Counted from the first letter of the stretch, positions 7,484 to 16,360 are shown. The stretch: 59,907 nt of DNA from Bacteroidaceae bacterium (GCA_017557005.1 JAFZFZ010000066.1:1-59907); one strand, 5' to 3'. The notes: generated by a model not told the origin, from the sequence alone. Numbers and translations are program-made.

Positions 7484-7915
7484 ATGAAAAAGTTCCTAGT
7501 TTTTATTGCCGGTGGAATTGTAGGAGCATTGATTGCTTTTGCTGTGCCTTATTTTATAAGTGAGGAAGATGACAATTACTACCAAGATAGTCTTGTTTTG
7601 TTTAAGGAAATCGGAGAGTGTGTAAGCACCAACAACTTCAAAATTCTTCAAGTCACTCAAGGTGGTGCTCTTGCTCTCGAATTAATTGACCCTAATTTCA
7701 AAGATCTTGGGCTCCCTTCTAATCTAACTGATTTACTCAATCTACCCTCTGGCTTGGTTGTTTTCTTTAAGGACGAAACGGGAACAGCTTATTACGATGG
7801 ACAAGTAGTAAAAATGCCCAAAGGTATGTGTGCCAAACAAATAGGTGTTTATAAGTATCTTACTGCAGAAGAAACAGAGAAAACTGTACCAGTTGTGGAA
7901 ATTATGAAGAAATAA
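7484..7915 (+). CDS. Membrane-anchored hypothetical protein
   Basis: A 143-residue protein with one N-terminal hydrophobic helix (residues 4-25, with a GGIVGALIAF small-residue face), probably an uncleaved anchor, followed by an acidic stretch EEDDNYY and a small soluble domain predicted beta-rich. No known motif is seen. It ends 5 bp before the NERD gene start and shares its promoter, so the two products probably act together at the membrane. I do not recognise the family. Confidence 0.6.
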   Translation: MKKFLVFIAGGIVGALIAFAVPYFISEEDDNYYQDSLVLFKEIGECVSTNNFKILQVTQGGALALELIDPNFKDLGLPSNLTDLLNLPSGLVVFFKDETGTAYYDGQVVKMPKGMCAKQIGVYKYLTAEETEKTVPVVEIMKK

Positions 7916-7920
7916 CTAGG

Positions 7921-8664
7921 ATGCAGCAGTATCTTTTTATATTTTTACTGCTCCTTGTTATTGGAGCCATAGTCTTTCTACGTCTCAACCAAGCAAATAT
8001 TCGAGGACGTAGAGGAGAAAGGCGAATTTCATCAAGGCTACAATCTTTACCGAGCGAATATCACGTTTTTAATGATGTTTATATTGAAGTTCAAGGCCGC
8101 TCCATACAAATAGACCATATTGTAGTATCTCGGTATGGAATATTTGTAATTGAGACCAAAAACTATACAGGCTGGATTTATGGGAATGACAAGTCCGAGT
8201 TTTGGATTAAGAACATGTATGGGAACAAATATCAGTTCCGCAATCCGTTGAAGCAAAACTATTCCCACGTCAAATCGCTCCAGTGTTTGTTGAACATTCC
8301 CGAAAGCAAGTTCATACCAATAGTCGTTTTTCTCAATGGAGCAACGCTTAAATGCGACACAATGGGGATAGTGATATATTCCCACCAACTAAGAAATACA
8401 ATTCTCAGTTATTCTACTCTCGTGTTTTCTGACATAGAAGTTACGAGAGTAACGGAATTGCTGTCATCAGTCTGTATCGTAGAAAAGAATCGTAGAAGTA
8501 ATCATGTTGATAGAATAAAAGAGGGTATTAACGAGAAGCAGGCGCTAATAGCTTCTGGAATTTGCCCTAGATGTAGGGGAAAGTTAGTAGTAAGAAGAGG
8601 TAAATACGGCGAGTTCTTGGGGTGTAGCAACTACCCACAATGTAACTTTAAATCAAACGTATAA
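7921..8664 (+). CDS. NERD nuclease-related protein with topoisomerase-type zinc ribbon
   Basis: A 247-residue protein: a transmembrane helix at residues 4-21, a NERD domain at about 28-140, and a C-terminal zinc finger. In NERD the PD-(D/E)XK-like residues are D65 (IDHIVVS) and E78-x-K80 (FVIETKNYTGW). The ribbon has C215, C218, C235 and C241 in the CPRC...LGCSNYPQC pattern of topoisomerase IA C-terminal fingers, which usually bind single-stranded DNA. NERD domains are described as nuclease-related; true activity is rarely shown. The membrane helix would place it at the inner face of the membrane. Confidence 0.85.
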   Translation: MQQYLFIFLLLLVIGAIVFLRLNQANIRGRRGERRISSRLQSLPSEYHVFNDVYIEVQGRSIQIDHIVVSRYGIFVIETKNYTGWIYGNDKSEFWIKNMYGNKYQFRNPLKQNYSHVKSLQCLLNIPESKFIPIVVFLNGATLKCDTMGIVIYSHQLRNTILSYSTLVFSDIEVTRVTELLSSVCIVEKNRRSNHVDRIKEGINEKQALIASGICPRCRGKLVVRRGKYGEFLGCSNYPQCNFKSNV

Positions 8665-8700
8665 ACATTCAAAGATAGATACCCGTCAGCAGGCTTCAAT

Positions 8701-8950
8701 AAATGTTAACACCTTTACCGTACGAAATCGTGTGCCCACAACCATAAGCCTTGCACTACTCGCGCTGGTGATAATGTAGAGGGCGCGACCTATCCCATCC
8801 TAGAATACAATACACAGTACGACGTAGATGGATTTTTCCACCCCCAACAGCTATTAATACGATGCTTTCATGTAGGGAACGAACAGATTTACCCAAAGTT
8901 TATCCACCGCGACGGATTTGTTTATTTACTGACATTTATTACTCCTTGGC
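8701..8950 (+). pseudogene. Possible degraded coding remnant
   Basis: In one frame the 8761-8940 stretch has no stop and encodes protein-like sequence (AGDNVEGATYPILEYNT, then FFHPQQLLIRCFHVGN), but there is no plausible start, an in-frame TAA precedes it at 8707, and the frame closes soon after 8980 antisense to the next gene. I read it as a decayed gene fragment. The 8665-8981 gap holds nothing else that I recognise. Confidence 0.25.
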
Positions 8951-8981
8951 GGAGGATGGCAAATGGGAAGGATTCAGAGGT

Positions 8982-9632
8982 TTAATCCTTTTCCTGAGGA
9001 ATTATGATCTTCTTCGGATAGTTAATCAGATACTTTCTGCCATCCACACAAGTGACCATGGCCAGTTCGGAAAAGTTATTACAGATGCGAGTAAACCAAC
9101 CATATTTGGGGTCAATAAAGTCCATAACCTCCATAGTCAAGCCATAATGCGCGACCATTTTCCCACCACTATAGCGCCCTTTCTTGGGCACCATACATTT
9201 TGCCGTATCAAGCGCCTCTCTTGTTACATACTCAACGCTTTTTATATGCTCCAATACGATGCGACCGGAAATTAGAACTAAGACAATTTTTTCATGCCCT
9301 ATCTCAACATATCTGATGATATGTTTCAGGTGTTTTTTGGCTGCATTTGCAAATTTCTTACCAAGAGAAAACAATGCAACCAATATCAATGTAAAGAACA
9401 TTACAACAAGCAAAGTTCCCAAAAATGACATAATATGACTAAACCATCTTTCAGGAGTCCAATCTTCTATCAGCGTCGCAAAAGCGGCAAACAGGCCCAC
9501 CAAAGGGAACAACACTGTTATCAGAGCGCAAAGCGGATACAGAAGCAGATATACACAATCGTAGATTCTCCATAGCAAGAAACCCAAGCTCCACCAAAAC
9601 CTATATTTGTTCATTGTTGTAATTAATTTCAT
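8982..9632 (-). CDS. Hypothetical membrane protein
   Basis: A 216-residue protein with two or three hydrophobic segments: about residues 12-52 (a tyrosine- and leucine-rich hairpin) and 65-90 (IMSFLGTLLVVMFFTLILVALF). A basic stretch (KKFANAAKKHLKHIIR) follows, then a soluble C-terminal domain of about 110 residues with a strand-turn pattern (HEKIVLVLISGRIVLEHIKSV) that could be a PH-like or SRPBCC-like sheet. Start may be this ATG or the one six codons later. Family not recognised; it stands alone. Confidence 0.55.
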   Translation of the reverse strand: MKLITTMNKYRFWWSLGFLLWRIYDCVYLLLYPLCALITVLFPLVGLFAAFATLIEDWTPERWFSHIMSFLGTLLVVMFFTLILVALFSLGKKFANAAKKHLKHIIRYVEIGHEKIVLVLISGRIVLEHIKSVEYVTREALDTAKCMVPKKGRYSGGKMVAHYGLTMEVMDFIDPKYGWFTRICNNFSELAMVTCVDGRKYLINYPKKIIIPQEKD

Positions 9633-9667
9633 TTCTCTGTTTTATTTTGTTATGCTTCTTCCCCGTT

Positions 9668-10663
9668 TTACAACTTCATATCCCCAGGCTTAACCCATCC
9701 CATATGACGCATCAGGCGGTCGATGAGTAGACTGATGATAGCAGGCGCAACGAAATAGAGCAGGACAATCTTCAAGATAAGCACGTTGTCAGCCACCCCG
9801 TCACTCATCGTGGCATACGCAGCAAGAGGACCTACCAAGCCTGCCGTACCCATACCAGCACCAAGCGCATTGTTGGTCATGTCGAGCCAGACAGTTGATA
9901 CAGGGCCAAGAATAGCTGAGGTAAGCGTCGGGGCCAACCATATGATGGGTTTGCGAGCGATATTGCCAATCTGCAACATCGAAGTACCCAACCCCTGCGA
10001 AAGGAGTCCGCCCACACCATTGTCCGAAAAGCTGATAACGGCAAAGCCCACCATCTGGGCACAACATCCCGCAGTGGCTGCTCCTGCCGCCAAGCCATCG
10101 ATACCAAGCATCACACACAAGGCCACAGAACTGATGGGCAAGGTAAGTGCACAACCCACCACAACTGCCACCACAATGCCCATCACGAAGGGGCTAAGCT
10201 GGGTAGCATGATTGATGACCTCACCCAGATAGAGCATGAAATCATTGATGGGCGAACAGCAGTATCGGGCAATGAGACCACCCGCCACAATCGTAAGCAT
10301 CGGCGTAAGGATGATATCGACCACCGTGCGCTTGGAGATGAGTTGGCCCAACTCGGCACCGACAATCACCGCGAGGTAAGCTCCCACAGGACCACCATAC
10401 TGATAACCCAAGGCTCCAACCACGGCCGAAGAGATGGTCACCAATTGTGCCACGCCCAAGCCCATAGCGATAGCCAAACCAATACATGCACCCACGAGTG
10501 GGGAGGAGGCTGAGAGCGCCTCTGACACAAACGTCAAGAATGCCAAGCCGGGAATCTTGGCTATCTGCCCCACGATGAGGCCCATGATGAGCGAACAGAA
10601 CAAGCCCAAGGCCATATGACTGAGTGCCTTGACTACATATTTATCGAACAATCTCTTAAGCAT
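9668..10663 (-). CDS. PTS EIIC-like membrane permease (PF13303 type)
   Basis: A 331-residue polytopic protein with eight to ten hydrophobic helices and small-residue motifs (GLIVGQIAKIPG, GPVGAYLAVIVGAELG, GPLAAYATMSDG) typical of stand-alone phosphotransferase EIIC-like proteins of the PTS_EIIC_2 family. No EIIA/EIIB partner or sugar gene is next to it, and Bacteroidales usually lack a complete sugar PTS, so transport by ordinary phosphotransfer is doubtful. I chose ATG 10663 because a TATTTTTG box on this strand overlaps the longer upstream start. The substrate is unknown. Confidence 0.7.
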   Translation of the reverse strand: MLKRLFDKYVVKALSHMALGLFCSLIMGLIVGQIAKIPGLAFLTFVSEALSASSPLVGACIGLAIAMGLGVAQLVTISSAVVGALGYQYGGPVGAYLAVIVGAELGQLISKRTVVDIILTPMLTIVAGGLIARYCCSPINDFMLYLGEVINHATQLSPFVMGIVVAVVVGCALTLPISSVALCVMLGIDGLAAGAATAGCCAQMVGFAVISFSDNGVGGLLSQGLGTSMLQIGNIARKPIIWLAPTLTSAILGPVSTVWLDMTNNALGAGMGTAGLVGPLAAYATMSDGVADNVLILKIVLLYFVAPAIISLLIDRLMRHMGWVKPGDMKL

Positions 10664-10795
10664 AGTCTTATCTAAGAATGGTACAACGCTGCAAAAATAA
10701 AAAGATTTTTCCAAATGCAGCTGCTATTCCCTGATATTTTGTAAATTCAAGACACACAAGTGGCGATGCACCATTTCGTGCTACTGCGTCATTAT

Positions 10796-11347
10796 CTACT
10801 GCTTGAAAGTCTCATAAGTGCCATCATCATAGAAAATTTTTATTTCGACGATTTTTTTCGACACAAATTTTACGCTTCTTTCAGCTTGTAATTCAGTCAT
10901 ATAAGGGGCATTTTGGGGTGTCTGAAGGGGCATTTCCTTGCGTTTTTTGGCGCCGCCTGTACCTTCGGACAGAAATATGGGATTCTCAGGGAATAATTCA
11001 CCCTGATAAAAGCGCGATTTTACCTGTTCGGCATCAGAACCAACATTGTCGGCATACGTGGCCTGATGCTGAACCATGTTCACATCATCGGCATTGCGAT
11101 CTTCAATCAATGATCCCTGAGGATAATCGGCCACGGCATCTCCTTCATACGAACCTATACCATCAAGCAACCAGAGGATATTGATCTTGGGAAACTTCTG
11201 ATGAATCTTCATCACTATCTCCATACTCGGATTATTACGTCCTGCTATCACATGAGATAAAGTAGGGCGGTTGACGCCAATAAAGTCGGCAAACTGACTC
11301 TGCGTCATTCCTTCATGCTCGATGATCTGTTTTATACGCTCTCTCAT
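10796..11347 (-). CDS. XRE-family helix-turn-helix regulator
   Basis: A 183-residue protein. Residues 1-55 are a classical XRE domain: MTQSQFADFIGVNRPTLSHV gives helix 2-turn-helix 3, then AGRNNPSMEIVMKI. The motif PKINILWLLDGIGSYEG at about 51-68 is the extension common in Bacteroidota regulators of this type. The middle 80 residues look disordered (NADDVNMVQHQ, GGAKKRKEMP). The end (VKFVSKKIVEIKIFYDDGTYETF) is a beta hairpin. Its upstream gap carries repeated TATAAACA-type motifs, possible binding sites. Targets are unknown. Confidence 0.75.
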   Translation of the reverse strand: MRERIKQIIEHEGMTQSQFADFIGVNRPTLSHVIAGRNNPSMEIVMKIHQKFPKINILWLLDGIGSYEGDAVADYPQGSLIEDRNADDVNMVQHQATYADNVGSDAEQVKSRFYQGELFPENPIFLSEGTGGAKKRKEMPLQTPQNAPYMTELQAERSVKFVSKKIVEIKIFYDDGTYETFKQ

Positions 11348-11994
11348 AACAAAATGGAGTTATTTCTATAAATTATTTCCGGTTACAAAAGTAATCAAAA
11401 CTATTTACATTTGCAATTTATATTTATAAACACATCATGCTATAAATATATCATAATAACATTACAAAAGTAAACAACATAATATCATCTACTACACATA
11501 CTGGCTAAAAACAATATTAAATACACTTCATAGAATTTGTTTATTTTACTGATATAAAATATGTTAATACGTATTAAGTAGCATAAAACAAGGAAATAAC
11601 CAGCATTTTCACCTTTATGCACCGAAAGCCTATAAACAACTGCAAGAATAAGACCTTAACAATGTTGGTAATGTGTAATTTAACACATATTTATAGGTTT
11701 GCATAAAGATAAACTTATCAATTTACAAATGTTTGTGTTTATAAGTGTTACATATGTTAACTTTTCTTATCCACCCTCTCATAGTTGGATAATTCATTAA
11801 TGATATTTACTTTTATAATCCATAATCCTGGTGAAATGTTACAAAAAAAACATCAATAAAATGGTTACATTTGTTACTTCAGAAACGCAATACTCCCCCT
11901 TTCTAAGAACACAGAATAATTTCGATTATCGTGCCCACTCCCCTAAGCCAGCCACAGAGTGGCAAGCTCCACTATGGATATAATTGGGATTTTT
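11348..11994. other. AT-rich intergenic region with repeated TTATAAACAC motif
   Basis: No gene is seen in this gap. The 11-mer TTATAAACACA at about 11424-11434 occurs inverted (TGTGTTTATAA) at about 11735-11745, with weaker relatives near 11628 and 11690. It sits between the XRE regulator and ftsY, which are divergent. A DnaA-box-like TTATCCACC lies near 11768; I do not regard this as an origin. Confidence 0.3.
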
Positions 11995-12026
11995 TTTGCC
12001 AATATCGTAATTTATAAGTATCTTCG
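11995..12026 (+). promoter_or_regulatory. Promoter of ftsY
   Basis: TTTG at 11995-11998, a 20-bp spacer, and TATCTTCG at 12019-12026, one base from the TAnnTTTG consensus. Transcription would begin about 20 bp before ATG 12054. Confidence 0.55.
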
Positions 12027-12053
12027 CATGATATTTAAGATAAATTAGTTGAT

Positions 12054-13004
12054 ATGGGATTCTTTTCGTTTTTCTCAAAGGACAAGAAAGAGGTGCTCGA
12101 CAAAGGTTTGTCGAAGTCAAAGGAAAGTGTGTTGGGCAAGATTACCCGCGCTATAGCTGGTAAATCAAAGGTAGATGATGAGGTACTCGACAATCTGGAA
12201 GAGGCACTAATAACCTCAGACGTGGGCATCGAAACAACACTGAAAATTATCAAGCGCATCGAAGAACGTGTAGCGCGTGACAAGTATGTCACCACAAACG
12301 AACTGAATGAAATACTCAAAGATGAGATTGCTGCATTGCTCACAGAAAACGAGGATACAAATACCGAAGGGTTTGCCATCCCTGATGACGCTAAGCGCCC
12401 CTACGTAATCATGGTAGTAGGCGTTAACGGTGTGGGTAAAACCACCACCATCGGTAAACTGGCGCATCAGTTTAAGAAGGCCGGATTGAAGGTTTACCTA
12501 GGCGCTGCCGATACCTTCCGTGCTGCCGCTGTGGAGCAACTGGTGGAATGGGGAAATCGTGCTGATGTACCTGTAATCAAACAAAAGATGGGTGCCGACC
12601 CCGCTTCTGTAGCATTTGACACGCTCAAATCAGCAGTTGCCAACGAAGCCGATGTGGTGATTATTGACACCGCAGGACGCTTGCACAATAAGGTGGGATT
12701 GATGAACGAGCTCACCAAAATCAAGAACGTAATGAAGAAGGTGGTAGACTATGCCCCCAACGAGGTGTTGCTCGTACTGGATGGCTCTACCGGACAGAAC
12801 GCCTTCGAACAGGCACGCCAGTTTACTCTTGCTACCGAGGTAACGGCATTGGCAATCACCAAGCTTGACGGCACAGCCAAGGGCGGTGTGGTAATCGGTG
12901 TTTCTGATCAGTTTAAGATCCCCGTTCGCTACGTTGGTTTGGGTGAGGGTATCGATGACCTCCAACCTTTCAATAAAAAAGAATTTGTAGATTCGTTGTT
13001 CTAA
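12054..13004 (+). CDS. ftsY: Signal recognition particle receptor FtsY
   Basis: A 316-residue SRP GTPase that docks ribosome-SRP complexes at the membrane for co-translational insertion. The N domain occupies residues 1-110 and the G domain the rest. Seen: P-loop [14 protein letters not shown] near 122-135, the DTFRAAA and QLVEWGNR elements of the insertion box, DTAGRLHNK (G3), [10 protein letters not shown] (G4) and the [12 protein letters not shown] closing motif. The acidic A domain of enterobacterial FtsY is absent, as usual in this phylum. It has its own promoter and is followed 5 bp later by rimO. Confidence 0.96.
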   Translation: MGFFSFFSKDKKEVLDKGLSKSKESVLGKITRAIAGKSKVDDEVLDNLEEALITSDVGIETTLKIIKRIEERVARDKYVTTNELNEILKDEIAALLTENEDTNTEGFAIPDDAKRPYVIMVVGVNGVGKTTTIGKLAHQFKKAGLKVYLGAADTFRAAAVEQLVEWGNRADVPVIKQKMGADPASVAFDTLKSAVANEADVVIIDTAGRLHNKVGLMNELTKIKNVMKKVVDYAPNEVLLVLDGSTGQNAFEQARQFTLATEVTALAITKLDGTAKGGVVIGVSDQFKIPVRYVGLGEGIDDLQPFNKKEFVDSLF

Positions 13005-13009
13005 ACAAA

Positions 13010-14323
13010 ATGATAAAGAATCAAATAGACGTTATCACTCTCGGATGCTCAAAGAATCTGGTCGATTCGGAGAAGCTGATGAAGATGCTCGAGGTGAATG
13101 GCTATACCATGCGCCACAACCCTGACGAGGTAAAGGGCGAGATAGTAGTAATCAATACATGCGGATTCATAGGCGACGCCAAAGAGGAATCTATCAACAT
13201 GATCCTGGAGGTGTGTGAACAAAAATCCAAGCGACGCGTACGCAAGGTATTCGTGATGGGATGCCTTTCAGAACGCTACATGGCCGAATTGGGTGAAGAG
13301 ATTCCTCAAGTAGATGGCTATTATGGCAAGTTTGACTGGAACAAGATAGTAAGTGACCTCAAGGCTGATAACAGCGAATCGTCAACTACCGACTGTCAAC
13401 TGGACCGTGTCCTCACCACTCCCGACCACTACGCCTATGTAAAGATTTCTGAAGGATGCGATCGCACATGTGCCTATTGCGCCATACCTATCATCACGGG
13501 ACGCCATGTGAGCCGCCCGATGGAGGAGATTGTAGAGGAGGTGCGCCTGCTGGTTAGCAAAGGCGTATCGGAGATCCAGCTCATCGCACAAGACCTGACA
13601 TACTACGGAGTGGACATCTATAAGAAGCAGTCGATTGCTGAACTCGTAGAACGCATTTCGGATGTAGAGGGTGTCAAGTGGATACGCTTGCACTATGGCT
13701 ACCCCACCCACTTCCCCATGGATCTGCTGCGTGTGATGCGCGAACGTGACAATGTATGCAAATACCTGGACATCGCCCTGCAGCATGTGAGCACCCGCGT
13801 ACTCAAGAACATGCGACGAAACATCACAAAAGAGGAGACCATAGAGTTGCTGCAAGCCATACGCCGCGAAGTTCCCGGCATCTACTTACGCACCACGCTG
13901 ATGGTAGGATTCCCTGGCGAAACCGAAGAAGAGTTTAACGAACTGGTGCAGTTTGCCAAAGAAATGCGCTTCGAGCGTATGGGTGCCTTTGCTTACTCCG
14001 AAGAGGAGGGAACCTATGCTGCCGAGCATTTTGAGGATGATATTGATGACGATACTAAGCAAGCTCGCTTGGGATTGCTGATGCGCGTACAGCAACGCAT
14101 CGCTGAAGAGGTGAGCGCAGCAAGCATAGGAAAAACCATGCAGGTAGTCATCGATCGCGAAGAGGGCGAATACTATATCGGACGTACTCAGTACGACTCA
14201 CCCGAGGTAGACCCCGAAGTGCTGATTCGTAAGGCCGACAATGAGGTCGAAATAGGACAATATTACATGGTAGAGATTACTGGAGCCGACGAGTTTGACT
14301 TATATGGCAAAGTATCTCAATAA
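13010..14323 (+). CDS. rimO: Ribosomal protein S12 methylthiotransferase RimO
   Basis: A 437-residue radical-SAM enzyme that methylthiolates the conserved aspartate of ribosomal protein S12. The N-terminal UPF0004 domain has cluster cysteines in LGCSKNLVD (C13), INTCGF and MGCLSERY. The radical-SAM cluster is C150-x3-C154-x2-C157 (CDRTCAYC). A C-terminal TRAM-like domain follows. The CSKNLVDSE signature separates RimO from the related tRNA enzyme MiaB. It lies between ftsY and an HU gene with tight spacing, so it is part of the same operon. Confidence 0.95.
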   Translation: MIKNQIDVITLGCSKNLVDSEKLMKMLEVNGYTMRHNPDEVKGEIVVINTCGFIGDAKEESINMILEVCEQKSKRRVRKVFVMGCLSERYMAELGEEIPQVDGYYGKFDWNKIVSDLKADNSESSTTDCQLDRVLTTPDHYAYVKISEGCDRTCAYCAIPIITGRHVSRPMEEIVEEVRLLVSKGVSEIQLIAQDLTYYGVDIYKKQSIAELVERISDVEGVKWIRLHYGYPTHFPMDLLRVMRERDNVCKYLDIALQHVSTRVLKNMRRNITKEETIELLQAIRREVPGIYLRTTLMVGFPGETEEEFNELVQFAKEMRFERMGAFAYSEEEGTYAAEHFEDDIDDDTKQARLGLLMRVQQRIAEEVSAASIGKTMQVVIDREEGEYYIGRTQYDSPEVDPEVLIRKADNEVEIGQYYMVEITGADEFDLYGKVSQ

Positions 14324-14334
14324 AATTATCGACA

Positions 14335-14613
14335 ATGAACAACAAGGAATTTATCAGTGAATTGTCTAAGCAGACCAATCTATCAACAAGCGCTACCGGC
14401 AAGTTGGTAAATGAGGCCATCAAGATACTGGAAGAACACTTCGAACAAAACGACGTAGTAAGCTTCTCAAGTTTCGGTTCTTTTGAAGTAAAGAAAAAGA
14501 TGGAGCGCATATCTGTAAATCCGACTACAGGAAAGCGCTATCTCATACCTCCGAAACTCGTGCTCGCATTCAAGCAGAGCAATATCCTCAAAGAGATGTT
14601 TAATGCCGAATAA
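14335..14613 (+). CDS. HU-family DNA-binding protein
   Basis: A 92-residue HU/IHF-fold protein. It has the two N-terminal helices (MNNKEFISELSKQTNLS...), the conserved SFSSFGSFEVKKK turn around residues 41-53, and the arm ending NPTTGKRYLIPPKLVLAFK. HU proteins bend and compact DNA as dimers. It starts 11 bp after rimO and ends 8 bp before the HU-LysM gene, so it could form a heterodimer with that protein's HU domain (inference). The arm has NPTTGK where many HU proteins have NPRTGE. Confidence 0.9.
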   Translation: MNNKEFISELSKQTNLSTSATGKLVNEAIKILEEHFEQNDVVSFSSFGSFEVKKKMERISVNPTTGKRYLIPPKLVLAFKQSNILKEMFNAE

Positions 14614-14621
14614 ACATAATA

Positions 14622-16175
14622 ATGGGAAAAATAACACTGACAAATATAGCCGAAGAACTAGCTCACAAGAGTGGACTCAGCAAAGATGCTGCTGATAATT
14701 TCATGCGTGCTATTGTAGATACCATAGAAAAAGGTCTACGTGAAGACAATATCGTAAAAATAAAAGGGCTGGGTACTTTTAAGTTGATGGAGGTAAGCGA
14801 TCGAGGAAGTATCGACGTGAACACAGGAGAACGCATCACCATCAAAGGCTACACCAAGGTAACATTTACTCCCGACAGTGCCATGAAGGAGTTTATCAAT
14901 CGCCCCTTCGCACACTTTGAGCCTACAGAACTCAATGAAGGATTCCAAGATGAAGAGTTGGTTGTCGGTGAAGAACAAGCAACAGCAAACATCGAAGAGG
15001 TAGAAGAAGCAATCAACACTCCCCTTCTCGTAGAGGAGACTTCGGAAGAGAATACCGAGAACACTGACAACATACAAGATGCAGCATCGCAACCTGCAGA
15101 AGAAAAGATAGAAGAGACGACTATAGAGCCGGCAATAGAGACTGTCAACACTGATACACAGGAAATTCCCGTGTTGGAAGAAGTTGCAGAATCAGAAAAC
15201 ATCGATTCCACCGAGATAGAGGCTGAAGAAAACACCGAATCCATCGAGATCGAGACAGTTGACAATGCTGAAGAAACTGCAACTATCGAAGAAGAAGTTG
15301 TTATAGCTGAGGTAACTGAACCGGAGCAAACAACAGAAGAAACATCAGTAGCAGAAAAAACATCAGAAGAAGTTTTAGCCAACTCGCAGCCAGAGAGTAC
15401 ACCTAATCAGGATCTATTACTCGACAACCAGGAGACTGCAGAAGAAGTTACAACAACAATAGCCGAACCCGAAGCTGAAGAGACGAAATCCCCAAAAGAG
15501 GAAACGGAAGAAACAAAAATAGAAGAGGAGAAAAATGAAAAGCCAAAATCAAAACGTGGTCGTAGAGGATTAGGCTGCCTATTGAGCATTTTCATTGTTC
15601 TTGCTGTTATTGCAGTCTATTATTTCGTAATAGTTCCTACCAATGAGCAGGAGGCACTTAGCGAACAAACTGAAATCACCGTTAATCCCAATCTCGAGAA
15701 AGATTTAGATCAGAATTGGGAAGAAACCACTCAACCCACCGACAATGCTTCTACAGATTCACTCCCCTCACACAACGAGAGCGAGCCTACTCCTGTAGAA
15801 AGCCAAGAAGAAGTTGTGTCATCAGATGAAGACCTAAAGGTAGACACTGAGGCTTCTGAACAAAAATCCACCACAGAAGTAGCCACTACCATAACTATCA
15901 ATTCAAACAATTATAGTATAGTACCTATCACTGAGTCGTTGGCAGCTAAATCAATAAAGGATATTACAATAGCCGACACCACAGAATATACTATAGGTGC
16001 AACACTTACAAAGCATGAGCTAAAGAGTGGAGAAACAATCATCCAGCTTGCCCGTAAGTATTATGGAGACAAGCGATTGTGGCCATACATTGTGAAGTAC
16101 AACAACATCACAGACTTCAACAAAGTGGCTGTAGGAATGACTATAGAGATTCCTGTTCTGAATAGCAAGAATTAG
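14622..16175 (+). CDS. HU domain-transmembrane-LysM protein
   Basis: A 517-residue protein of unusual build. Residues 1-95 are an HU fold (LTNIAEELAHKSGLS, IKGLGTFKLMEV, NVNTGERITIKGY region). Residues 96-305 are a long, highly acidic Thr/Glu-rich linker. A basic patch (KSKRGRRGLG) precedes one transmembrane helix at about 316-338. Residues 339-460 are another low-complexity linker, and 461-515 a LysM domain (SGETIIQLARKYYGDKRLW) that binds peptidoglycan. The basic patch before the helix predicts an inside N-terminus, so HU would face the DNA and LysM the wall. It is the last gene of the ftsY operon. Confidence 0.9.
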   Translation: MGKITLTNIAEELAHKSGLSKDAADNFMRAIVDTIEKGLREDNIVKIKGLGTFKLMEVSDRGSIDVNTGERITIKGYTKVTFTPDSAMKEFINRPFAHFEPTELNEGFQDEELVVGEEQATANIEEVEEAINTPLLVEETSEENTENTDNIQDAASQPAEEKIEETTIEPAIETVNTDTQEIPVLEEVAESENIDSTEIEAEENTESIEIETVDNAEETATIEEEVVIAEVTEPEQTTEETSVAEKTSEEVLANSQPESTPNQDLLLDNQETAEEVTTTIAEPEAEETKSPKEETEETKIEEEKNEKPKSKRGRRGLGCLLSIFIVLAVIAVYYFVIVPTNEQEALSEQTEITVNPNLEKDLDQNWEETTQPTDNASTDSLPSHNESEPTPVESQEEVVSSDEDLKVDTEASEQKSTTEVATTITINSNNYSIVPITESLAAKSIKDITIADTTEYTIGATLTKHELKSGETIIQLARKYYGDKRLWPYIVKYNNITDFNKVAVGMTIEIPVLNSKN

Positions 16176-16200
16176 AATACCACTTTATCGGATTCCATAA

Positions 16201-16232
16201 AAGGATTGTACAAATTGTACAGTCCTTTTTTA
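16201..16232 (+). terminator. Terminator of the ftsY-rimO-HU operon
   Basis: AAAGGATTGTAC pairs with GTACAGTCCTTT around a 5-base loop, followed by TTTTAT. It lies 26 bp after the stop of the HU-LysM gene. Confidence 0.75.
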
Positions 16233-16325
16233 TTGCCCTCACCTTTCAGTATTTCCAGAGCTACTTACCTTCTCTCAAAAAGAGCATCTATCCCTATCCC
16301 ACCCAACATGTAGAAGACATAGAAA

Positions 16326-16360
16326 AAAGAATCCACCACATAGTCAAGACTGTGTGGCGG
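16326..16360 (-). terminator. Terminator of the small DNA-binding protein gene
   Basis: On the minus strand CCGCCACACAGTC pairs with GACTATGTGGTGG (one mismatch, one G-T) and is followed by ATTCTTTTTTC. It faces the operon terminator at 16201-16232, as expected for convergent units. Confidence 0.7.

Noticed and set aside
8862..9275. Open frame on the plus strand
   Set aside because: Antisense to the membrane protein gene at 8982-9632; no protein-like features beyond the remnant described.
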